Below are positions 1-7,313 of a stretch of 64,000 nt of DNA, piece by piece (within the stretch, counting starts at the first letter, position 1; each line of letters begins with the position of its first letter). The position numbers and the translations under genes are program-made. The DNA is taken from positions 1 to 64,000 of the forward strand of contig NZ_AP023441.1 in the NCBI RefSeq assembly GCF_019976755.1, in the 5' to 3' direction. Below the pieces are notes generated by a model that made no database searches, had not been told where the DNA came from, and saw only the letters and a list, made by a program, of their open reading frames with translations. This stretch comes from Nostoc sp. MS1. Lineage in GTDB: Bacteria > Cyanobacteriota > Cyanobacteriia > Cyanobacteriales > Nostocaceae.

Positions 1-3
1 ATA

Positions 4-1392
4 ATGGCAATTTCTATTGATGGTTTATGGAGTCAGATTCTAGAACGTTTACAGCTAGAATTATCTCGCCCCACCTTTGAAACTTGGATTAAAACTGCTA
101 ATGCGCAACGCTTAGAAAATAATTGTCTAGTCATCGTTACTCCTAACCCTTTTGCTCGTAATTGGTTACAGAAGTACTACATCACGACGATCGCTAATGT
201 CGTACAGGATATTATGGGATATCCCGTAGAAATTTATATTACGGTTGCTAAAGGCGAAGAATTGACGGAGATTGATGGAGATAGAGAGTGGGAGTTACCA
301 AGCAAAAAGAATATATATGAAACTACAAATCACAAAAGACAACCAAATACAGAATTAAATGCTAAGTATGTCTTTTCCCGGTTTGTGGTTGGCGCTAATA
401 ATCGCATGGCTCATGCAGCTTCTTTAGCTGTTGCTGAATCTCCTGGGAGAGAATTTAATCCTTTATTTTTATGCGGTGGTGTAGGTTTAGGCAAAACTCA
501 TCTCATGCAGGCGATAGGACATTATCGGTGGGAAATTTGCCCAAATTCTAAGATATTTTACGTTTCTACGGAGCAATTTACAAATGATCTCATCACAGCT
601 ATTCGTAACGATAGTATGCAAAGTTTCCGCGAACATTATCGAGCGGCTGATGTGTTGTTAGTTGATGATATTCAGTTTCTTGAGGGTAAGGAATACACCC
701 AAGAGGAATTTTTCCACACCTTCAACACGTTACATGAAGCTGGTAAGCAAGTTGTGATTGCTTCTGACCGTCCACCCAACCAAATTCCTAGCCTGCAAGA
801 ACGTTTGTGTTCTCGCTTCTCGATGGGTTTGATTGCGGATATTCAAGCGCCAGATTTAGAAACGAGAATGGCAATTTTACAGACAAAATCGGAGTATGAA
901 AATATTCGCTTACCCCGTGATGTCATCGAGTATATTGCTACCAATTTTACTTCTAATATTCGTGAGTTGGAAGGTGCTTTAACTAGAGCGCTGGCTTACA
1001 TCTCTATCTGGGGCTTACCAATGACTGTAGCGAATATTGCACCAGTTTTAGTCACACCAAAGGAGAAAGTAGAAGCTACGCCCGAAGCAATTATGAAAGT
1101 CATTGCTGATAATTTTGATGTCTCAATTGAAGACCTCAAAGGTAACTCCAGACGACGAGAAATTAGTTGGGCGCGACAAATTGGCATGTATTTGATGCGA
1201 CAACATACCGATTTAAGTTTTCCCAGAATTGGAGAGGAGTTTGGCGGGAAAGACCATACAACGGTGTTATATAGTTGTGACAAAATTACTCAACTACGAG
1301 AAAGCGATCGCACTCTATTACAAACACTAACTCAGTTGAGCGATCGCATTAAGATAAACAGCCGTTCTAAAAATCGACTTGACAAGAATTAG
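4..1392 (+). CDS. dnaA: Chromosomal replication initiator DnaA
   Basis: DnaA is the AAA+ ATPase that binds DnaA boxes at the origin and opens the DNA for replication. The 462-residue protein is full length for the family. It has the N-terminal helicase-loading domain (about 1-85), a linker, Walker A GGVGLGKTH near residue 158, Walker B LLVDDIQFL, and the C-terminal box-binding signature GGKDHTTVLYSCDKI near the end. The ATG lies only three bases inside the window, so its promoter and any ribosome binding site are not visible. The next gene is dnaN, across a box-rich spacer, the usual dnaA-oriC-dnaN order in many bacteria. Function is very secure. Confidence 0.98.
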   Translation: MAISIDGLWSQILERLQLELSRPTFETWIKTANAQRLENNCLVIVTPNPFARNWLQKYYITTIANVVQDIMGYPVEIYITVAKGEELTEIDGDREWELPSKKNIYETTNHKRQPNTELNAKYVFSRFVVGANNRMAHAASLAVAESPGREFNPLFLCGGVGLGKTHLMQAIGHYRWEICPNSKIFYVSTEQFTNDLITAIRNDSMQSFREHYRAADVLLVDDIQFLEGKEYTQEEFFHTFNTLHEAGKQVVIASDRPPNQIPSLQERLCSRFSMGLIADIQAPDLETRMAILQTKSEYENIRLPRDVIEYIATNFTSNIRELEGALTRALAYISIWGLPMTVANIAPVLVTPKEKVEATPEAIMKVIADNFDVSIEDLKGNSRRREISWARQIGMYLMRQHTDLSFPRIGEEFGGKDHTTVLYSCDKITQLRESDRTLLQTLTQLSDRIKINSRSKNRLDKN

Positions 1393-1965
1393 GTATTTTC
1401 CACAATTCTGACTACTTTAATGATTTAGAGTATTAAAGATTGGATAAAAATAGATTAAATATTAAGTCTTGTCTGTGGAAAAATAGTTATTTTTTGTGGA
1501 AAACTTGATACTTTACGTGGAAAACTTAGAGTAAGTATAATTACCCTGTGGAAAAAGTTAGGGGTTTTTCCACAAGTTTTCCACAGATAGATAGTAATAT
1601 CATGTCCGCTTAAACAGTTATCATATCTTGAGAGTTGGTAATTGGTAATGGGTAATCGGTAATGGTAGAAAGCGATTACCAATTACCGACCCTAGCAAGC
1701 ATATCGTAAGTAATTAGCCGGACTTGATATAATACAATTCCACAAAAAATTTGATACAGATGCAAACGCTCAAATCTTTACTACTTATCACTTTCTTAAT
1801 GAGTGAACCGCTAATTAGTATAAATGTATTATAATAATAAACTTTAGAAAAAAAGTTGAGAAAAACGCGGATTAGGATAATAATTTATACCCGTCACTAT
1901 TATAAAATTAATACCCGAATCATTTTTCTTTATCTCCATTCCCTACTCCCCACTCACCACTCCCC
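1393..1965. other. Probable replication origin (oriC) between dnaA and dnaN
   Basis: The 573-bp gene-free spacer carries seven nonamers of the DnaA-box type TTTTCCACA or its complement: 1396-1404 (+), 1474-1482 (-), 1495-1503 (-), 1516-1524 (-, variant CGTGGAAAA), 1547-1555 (-), 1566-1574 (+) and 1577-1585 (+). Box orientation is mixed and the last two are 2 bp apart. An AT-rich tract at about 1795-1920 could be the unwinding element. That this spacer is the active origin is inferred from the boxes and the gene context; cyanobacterial origins are not always active at this locus. Confidence 0.75.
1635..1688. repeat. Heptamer repeat array with inverted copy inside the origin spacer
   Basis: Tandem heptamers of the form TTGGTAA / TGGGTAA / TCGGTAA run from 1635 to 1665. 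An inverted copy (GATTACCAATTACCGA) follows at 1673-1688, so the segment can fold into a hairpin of about 16 bp. It resembles the short tandem repeat arrays elsewhere in the window and lies just downstream of the DnaA-box cluster. Confidence 0.7.
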
Positions 1966-3129
1966 ATGAAATTAGTTTGCGCTCAAAGTGACCTCAGTTC
2001 CTATCTTTCCCTTGTCAGTCGTGCAGTACCATCACGACCGACTCATCCAGTGCTGGCTAACGTACTACTACAAGCCGATGCGGAAACTAATCAGGTTAGT
2101 TTAACAGCCTTTGATCTCAGCTTGGGTATCCGTACTAGCTTTAATGCAGATGTGTGGCAAGGGGGAGCGATCGCACTTCCTGCTAAATTGTTGGTAGATA
2201 TCACTTCACGTTTACCAGAAGGTGAAATCACCTTAGATGATGAATCTGCAACTGATGGTACAGCCACCGGAGAGGGTTTAGTAGTTACACTCACACCCAA
2301 AACGGGACAGTACCAATTACGCGCAATGGGAGCCGAAGAATTTCCTGAATTACCCGTCATTGAAGATACTACAGCTGTTTATCTCACAGCTACAGCCTTA
2401 ATCGAAGGTTTACGCGGGTCATTATTCGCCACCAGTGGAGATGAAACTAAGCAAGTCCTCACGGGAGTACATCTCACAGTTAAACAAGATACCTTAGAGT
2501 TTGCTGCTACTGATGGACATCGCCTAGCAGTAGTCGAAACCGCCAATGAGCGTCCTTTAGAAGATAACGAGCAACAATTAGAGGTGACAGTCCCAGCTAG
2601 AGCATTACGCGAATTAGAAAGGATGTTAGCGCATAATGCCGCCTCGGAAGAACCCATCGCCTTATACTTAGACCAAGGCCAGGTAGTATTTGCATGGCAA
2701 AACCAACGCATAACTAGTCGCACATTAGAAGGTCAATACCCAGCTTATCGCCAACTCATCCCCCGCCAATTTGAGCGCCAAGTCACAGTGGAACGCCGAC
2801 AATTCGTCAGTACGTTAGAAAGAATTGCTGTATTAGCCGACCAAAAGAATAATATTGTCAAGTTAACAATTGATAGTGCTAATCAAGAGCTTACCTTATC
2901 TTGTGAAGCGCAAGAAATGGGTAGTGGTAGAGAGTCGATGGCGGCGGAAATTGCCGGGGAAGATATAGAAATTGCTTTTAATGTTAAGTATTTAATGGAA
3001 GGATTAAAAGCCTTACCTTCTTCCGAAATTCAAATGCACATCAATCAAAACCTAACTCCCGTAATTTTTACCCCCCTTGGTGGTTTAAAAATGACTTATT
3101 TAGCAATGCCTGTGCAATTGAGAAGTTAA
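1966..3129 (+). CDS. dnaN: DNA polymerase III beta subunit (sliding clamp)
   Basis: The 387-residue protein is full length for the ring-forming clamp that tethers DNA polymerase III to the template. It starts MKLVCAQSDLSSYLSLVSRAVPSRPTHPVLANVLL and ends with the clamp signature YLAMPVQLRS. Three repeated clamp domains of about 125 residues fit the length. The ATG at 1966 is preceded by a pyrimidine-rich run of CTACTCCCCACT type rather than a purine ribosome binding site, as for several genes in this window. It is co-oriented with dnaA but separated by the origin-like spacer, so it probably has its own promoter. A good intrinsic terminator follows at 3228-3275. Confidence 0.97.
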   Translation: MKLVCAQSDLSSYLSLVSRAVPSRPTHPVLANVLLQADAETNQVSLTAFDLSLGIRTSFNADVWQGGAIALPAKLLVDITSRLPEGEITLDDESATDGTATGEGLVVTLTPKTGQYQLRAMGAEEFPELPVIEDTTAVYLTATALIEGLRGSLFATSGDETKQVLTGVHLTVKQDTLEFAATDGHRLAVVETANERPLEDNEQQLEVTVPARALRELERMLAHNAASEEPIALYLDQGQVVFAWQNQRITSRTLEGQYPAYRQLIPRQFERQVTVERRQFVSTLERIAVLADQKNNIVKLTIDSANQELTLSCEAQEMGSGRESMAAEIAGEDIEIAFNVKYLMEGLKALPSSEIQMHINQNLTPVIFTPLGGLKMTYLAMPVQLRS

Positions 3130-3227
3130 TTATAGTAGGAAACAGGAGTGCGGTTAGAAAGCGTTTGATATCAGCTTTTTAAAAAGCTACATTTTTTCAT
3201 CTATCTGTCAACTGCTACAAGTAATAA

Positions 3228-3275
3228 ATTAGTCTAGTTTTTATCTAACTGGACTAATCTCTTTATTTATTTTTA
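3228..3275 (+). terminator. Intrinsic terminator after dnaN
   Basis: ATTAGTCTAGTT (3228-3239) pairs with AACTGGACTAAT (3247-3258) through 12 pairs including one G-U, with a 7-nt loop. A T-rich tail (CTCTTTATTTATTTTTA) follows. A second palindrome, AGCTTTTTAAAAAGCT, lies upstream at 3173-3188. Confidence 0.8.
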
Positions 3276-3424
3276 TCCTCAGACAAATTCCTCATCACCA
3301 CATATAAGAATAATAGTTGTTCTACTAAGAACTATATCAGTGCAAAGCTCACTCTCTAGTGTGATTGATTTTCTTTCATATAGAATGCTATAGAGTATCC
3401 AAAGTGCTATGTAGTGATGAGAAT

Positions 3425-4345
3425 ATGCTTAACAAAACAGTATGGCTACTTTGGTTACAAGGATGGGATAACGCGCCTTGGTTGATTAAACAAGTTGCAG
3501 AATCATGGGAGATAAATAATCCAGATTGGAAGATTGAATATGTCACATTAGATAATGTTCACAAATATGTTAATGATATAGATTATCTATTTGATGAAAC
3601 TAAAAAAATAGAGCCTCAACATAAATCCGATATTATTCGATTAAGCTTATTAAAAAATCATGGTGGTGTTTGGGCTGATGCTACCTTACTATGTATGCAG
3701 CCCTTAAGTTCATGGATAGAAGAAGCGGTAAAACCTGCTGGTATGTGGATGTACCACGGTATTGGTGGGGGAATGCCTAAACATGGCCCAGCAATTTGGT
3801 TTATTGTAGCTGAAAGAAATTCTTCAATGATCAATAAATGGAAAGCTGCATGTGATGAATACTGGAGAAATAGAACTGAGGCTGACCAAAATTTTTGGCT
3901 TGATGAACTATTTAAAGATTTATATGAATCGGATATAGAATTTAGAAATCAATGGAGTTTAGTACCCTATTTGTATGGTAGAGCAAAGGGTCAAGCTAGT
4001 ACAATGGTTCACAATGAATATAAGTTGATGATCACAGATAATCAATATCTCAAAAAGATTTTCTTAGAAAAGCCACCCTATGTTCTCAAATTTTGGTGGC
4101 GAGTTTGGGTAGAAGTATTTCCTGATGAAAATAGCCCTGAATGTAAAAATTCTAATGGATATTATGCTATCCAAATGTCAAAAAGAAAATTTGTATACAA
4201 ACACAAAATGGTGACTAAAACGTCTTATATGAAATTAGTTTTTGGCATAGCTAGGTTTAGATTCAAAACGTTACGTGTCATTAAGCGTAGTATAAAAAAT
4301 CTGTTGAAATTGTTCAACTTAAATCTAGCAACCTCACAGCCATAA
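3425..4345 (+). CDS. Capsular-polysaccharide-type glycosyltransferase (GT32-like)
   Basis: A 306-residue protein resembling capsular polysaccharide synthesis / GT32-type sugar transferases. It opens with KTVWLLWLQGWDNAPWL, typical of the family's 'W-Q-G-W-..-P' start. The sequence KSDIIRLSLLKNHGGVWADA (residues 67-86) contains the D-x-x-R ... GG-x-W-x-D nucleotide-sugar binding motif. A basic C-terminal tail (300 region) could touch the membrane. The frame is open upstream to 3365, but the ATG at 3425 has a purine-rich GATGAGA just before it and starts where homology begins. It stands alone, between dnaN and a pseudogene. Donor and acceptor sugars cannot be told from sequence. Confidence 0.75.
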   Translation: MLNKTVWLLWLQGWDNAPWLIKQVAESWEINNPDWKIEYVTLDNVHKYVNDIDYLFDETKKIEPQHKSDIIRLSLLKNHGGVWADATLLCMQPLSSWIEEAVKPAGMWMYHGIGGGMPKHGPAIWFIVAERNSSMINKWKAACDEYWRNRTEADQNFWLDELFKDLYESDIEFRNQWSLVPYLYGRAKGQASTMVHNEYKLMITDNQYLKKIFLEKPPYVLKFWWRVWVEVFPDENSPECKNSNGYYAIQMSKRKFVYKHKMVTKTSYMKLVFGIARFRFKTLRVIKRSIKNLLKLFNLNLATSQP

Positions 4346-4350
4346 TAAAG

Positions 4351-4545
4351 TGCGCCGATCAGTATAGTCAATGAATCAAATACCAAGACCAGGAAATCGA
4401 AAGACCTTTTCTGTTACCAAAGCACCTGTAAACACGACTAGTAAAAGAATAGCCCATATCCCCACGAATAAAAGTTACCACCCACTTGAAATAACGAATA
4501 TGAATCGGTTGGTCTAATCCTGAGTAAGTAAATTGCTGAACAGAT
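4351..4545 (-). pseudogene. Remnant of a DppB/OppB-type peptide ABC transporter permease
   Basis: Read on the minus strand, about 4545-4420 encodes ...GLDQPIHIRYFKW...RGDMGYSFTSR, the conserved region of dipeptide/oligopeptide permeases after the first periplasmic domain. Directly next to it, in a shifted frame, comes TGALVTEKVFRFPGLG followed by a stop and FIDYTDRR, which is the conserved C-terminal EAA-loop region. The middle of the gene (well over 100 residues) is missing, so this is a deleted, frameshifted relic. Recognition is from family motifs by eye. Confidence 0.65.
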
Positions 4546-4891
4546 ATAGCAATCCGATTTGATTTCTGTATCCCTTACGGGAGCATAGCCATAAAAATCT
4601 CAGTATTTGTAGGGTGGGCAGTGCAGCGCCGTATCATATCTTTGGCGCTGCACTGCCCAACGCTACTTGCTTTATGTCGGGAAACCCGCCCAACGCAGTG
4701 GCTCCCCTACGTATATTTCAAAAATCAAGTATGAGTCCCATAGCATCAAGGATACAAAAAAATCTAGTTTTAGGCTTGCGCAAGCTTTGTGGTGCGGTAA
4801 ATACTTGGGCTGGGAAAAATAAATATAGCCTGTGTGCAGTCAGATATGCCAGTGTAATTTGTAATGAATAGCATCAATTACAAATTACGAA
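4546..4891. repeat. Gene-free spacer with a 16-bp GC-rich hairpin and a dispersed repeat
   Basis: A near-perfect inverted repeat TGGGCAGTGCAGCGCC / GGCGCTGCACTGCCCA lies at 4615-4630 and 4644-4659 with a 13-nt loop. At 4676-4697 there is a 22-bp sequence beginning GTCGGGAAACCCGCCC. The same sequence with one base changed recurs inverted at 38446-38467 upstream of cdsA, so it is a dispersed repeat. The only long frame here (4614-4871, plus strand) is built from these repeats and is not a credible gene. Confidence 0.7.
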
Positions 4892-5680
4892 TTACTTTGA
4901 GGCTTGATTGCGTCTGTTAACTTCTACCCAGTTGACAACATTCCACCAGTTCTTTAAGTAGTCCGCACGGCGGTTTTGATATCTGAGGTAATAGGCGTGT
5001 TCCCAGACATCATTGCCCAATATTGGGTATGATCCTTCCGCAATTGGGCTATCTTGATTAGGGGTAGAAACTATTTGCAACTGTCTTTGAGGGTTACGGA
5101 CTAACCAAACCCAACCACTACCAAAGCGATCGCCCCCAGCTTGATTGAACTGTTTCTTAAATTCCTCAAAGCTACCAAAGGTTTTGGTGATTTCTTGGGC
5201 GATTTCTCCTGTTGGTTGTCCGCCACCATTAGGACTCATGATTTGCCAGAAAATTGTATGGTTGAGGTGTCCGCCAGCGTTGTTACGTACTTTGGTGCGG
5301 ATATCTTCAGGTACGCTATTTAAATCACGCAATAAAGCTTCTACACTTTTATTTTGCAGTTCTTTATGCTTTTGTAAAGCATTGTTAAGGTTATTAACAT
5401 AAGCGGCGTGGTGCTTATCATGATGCAGTTTCATCGTTTCAGCATCAATTACTTTCTCTAGAGCATCATAAGCGTAAGGTAATGGTGGTAACTTGGCGGG
5501 TGTAGTCAATTGGCGATCAACAAAAGCTATGGGGCGTGCATCTGTTGTGGATGCAGTAGGATTTGCTGCTGTAGTTTGATCTGTTTGTGCAATCCCTTCT
5601 GGTTGACAACCGTAGAAGGTGGCTATCAAGATAACGCCCACAAAAAAGCCTATAAATTTTTGCCAAAGAGATAATTTCAT
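4892..5680 (-). CDS. sodA: Membrane-anchored manganese superoxide dismutase
   Basis: Converts superoxide to hydrogen peroxide and oxygen. The 262-residue protein has an N-terminal hydrophobic segment (about 8-24, ending FYGC) that should anchor it in a membrane, then a linker and a full Fe/Mn-SOD domain. Metal-ligand motifs visible are LHHDKHH, GGHLNHTIFW and DVWEHAYY. GGH before the second ligand and NQDSPI argue for the Mn rather than the Fe type. The ATG at 5680 has AGAGGA eight bases upstream; the longer reading from 5707 would add nine residues and lacks such a site. FYGC is a poor lipobox, so a transmembrane anchor is likelier than a lipoprotein. Confidence 0.93.
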   Translation of the reverse strand: MKLSLWQKFIGFFVGVILIATFYGCQPEGIAQTDQTTAANPTASTTDARPIAFVDRQLTTPAKLPPLPYAYDALEKVIDAETMKLHHDKHHAAYVNNLNNALQKHKELQNKSVEALLRDLNSVPEDIRTKVRNNAGGHLNHTIFWQIMSPNGGGQPTGEIAQEITKTFGSFEEFKKQFNQAGGDRFGSGWVWLVRNPQRQLQIVSTPNQDSPIAEGSYPILGNDVWEHAYYLRYQNRRADYLKNWWNVVNWVEVNRRNQASK

Positions 5681-5707
5681 TGCGGTTCCTCTACTTATAC
5701 TTAACAT

Positions 5708-6044
5708 CAGGCATAGTCTGCTCTATGTATTTAATCATTGCTAAAGTTTCTCAATAGTAGCGAATTGATAATTATTAGAGACATGAAACCTGATCAACCA
5801 CTGCAAAACACCGTAACGTACTCTAAACTGGGTCACGGTGGTAGCAAGTAGCTAAGACCAAGCAAATAGTACAGAACTTCTTGGTGCGATCGCAATGGCT
5901 AAATCTTTCCAGCAGTTTATTTAGGGGTTATTACTACCATATTCAAATGAAGGGCAAGAAATGGGATAATTGCATTAAACAGAGGGACTGGGAACGAATC
6001 AATTCACAATTTCTCAGGACTCAGGACTTAGCACTCCCAATCCC
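5708..6044. other. Spacer between divergent sodA and the HAD gene
   Basis: About 340 bp holding the promoters of two divergent genes. One HIP1-type site (GCGATCGC) is present. No inverted repeat, RNA gene or clear promoter hexamer pair was recognised. Confidence 0.5.
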
Positions 6045-6821
6045 ATGACTACAAAAGCGATCGTTGTATTTGATATAGATGGAGTTATCCGCGATGTTGG
6101 CGGTTCCTATCGTCGAGCGCTGGCAGATACGGTAGAGTACTTTACAAACCAAGCCTATCGTCCAACTTCCCTAGAAATTGACCAGCTAAAATCCGAAGGT
6201 ATTTGGAATAATGATTGGGAAGCGTCTCAAGAATTAATTTATCGCTACTTTGCAGCTCAAGGAAAACCTCGTGAACAACTGCAACTAGACTACAACACTA
6301 TAGTTGCCTTTTTCCAATCGCGTTACCGAGGCCCAGACCCAGACAATTGGACGGGGTATATCTGTGATGAACCATTATTATTGCAACCAAGTTATTTAGC
6401 ACAACTTACACAAGCTAGTATTGCTTGGGGATTTTTTAGTGGTGCGACTAGTGGTTCTGCTAACTATGTTTTAAAACAACGCTTGGGTTTACAATCTCCC
6501 GTACTCATTGCGATGGAGGATGCACCAGGAAAACCAGACCCCACTGGACTATTCGCCACTGTAAGCCAGTTAGAGAAGGGGTTAGAGGAGTCTGTAGTTC
6601 TCTACGTTGGGGATACAGTAGCAGATATGTATACAGTCATCAAAGCTAGAGAAATCAAGCCGCATCGGACTTGGATTGGCATAGGTATCTTACCACCTCA
6701 TGTCCAAGAGACAGCCCAGCGTCGAGATGCTTATGCTCAAACCCTCATAGATGCAGGTGCAGCAGTAGTTTTAAGTAATGTTGAACAGTTAGATCCACAG
6801 CAAATACAAAAATTATTGTAG
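6045..6821 (+). CDS. HAD-superfamily subfamily IA phosphatase-like hydrolase
   Basis: A 258-residue HAD hydrolase. Motif I is FDIDGVIRDV (nucleophile Asp near residue 10), motif II includes SGATSGS near 142, and motif III/IV is LYVGDTVADM near 190. The protein matches the uncharacterised cyanobacterial HAD-IA group annotated as TIGR01548. The substrate is unknown; small phosphorylated metabolites are typical of the superfamily. It starts at an ATG directly after a pyrimidine-rich stretch without a clear ribosome binding site, and is a single-gene unit. Confidence 0.85.
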   Translation: MTTKAIVVFDIDGVIRDVGGSYRRALADTVEYFTNQAYRPTSLEIDQLKSEGIWNNDWEASQELIYRYFAAQGKPREQLQLDYNTIVAFFQSRYRGPDPDNWTGYICDEPLLLQPSYLAQLTQASIAWGFFSGATSGSANYVLKQRLGLQSPVLIAMEDAPGKPDPTGLFATVSQLEKGLEESVVLYVGDTVADMYTVIKAREIKPHRTWIGIGILPPHVQETAQRRDAYAQTLIDAGAAVVLSNVEQLDPQQIQKLL

Positions 6822-7157
6822 GGAGCAGAGGCTATAGATTAGGGCGTGTTTTCAATCCCTATTAAATCATCATATAAAAAAAGTATTGGTGATATTTCTT
6901 GTTATGCTTCATTACCAAGTACAACATATAAACCATTTTCATAACTTGAAATTGAGAACAGACGAGAAGAAAATTTGTGAATATTTAAAAGAGAATTAAA
7001 AAGTTTTTGCCGTTTACGGTTTTCGGTTGCTAATAATTGGAATTTATTTTTATTATTCTTTAATAAGTATGTTAAAGAGTAATATGTATTATAGCGTTTA
7101 CAAGTCTAATAAAATACAATAATTAAGAGAAAACAGTGCATCTACTCAAAAGTAAAA
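6822..7157. other. AT-rich spacer before the IS630 fragment
   Basis: No gene or RNA recognised. The last part (about 7090-7157) is probably the left flank of the IS630 relic that follows. Confidence 0.4.
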
Positions 7158-7280
7158 ATGAAAGCATATTCCCTCGAATTTCGCCAAAAAATAGTTGATA
7201 CATACTTGTTAGGTGGAATATCACAACGTCAATTGGCAGACAAATTTTGTGTTAGTTTAGGTTTGATTGAAAAATTGAAT
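7158..7280 (+). pseudogene. N-terminal fragment of an IS630-type transposase
   Basis: ATG at 7158 opens MKAYSLEFRQKIVDTYLLGG, followed by SQRQLADKFCVSLGLIEKL. This is the N-terminal helix-turn-helix start of IS630/Tc1-type transposases common in cyanobacteria. Homology stops after about 41 residues, where an AATTACG heptamer array begins. The frame then runs through the array and ends at 7326-7328, inside the 3' end of the opposite-strand kinase gene. No catalytic DDE domain is left. Confidence 0.75.
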
Positions 7281-7313
7281 TACGAATTACGAACTACGAA
7301 TTATGAATTATTT
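7277..7313. repeat. AATTACG heptamer array
   Basis: Five tandem heptamers of the type AATTACG / AACTACG / AATTATG. The array cuts off the IS630 fragment and touches the stop codon of the kinase gene on the other strand. Confidence 0.8.

Noticed and set aside
4614..4871. 85-codon plus-strand frame
   Set aside because: It is built from a 16-bp hairpin and a dispersed repeat, has no family features, and starts within the repeat.
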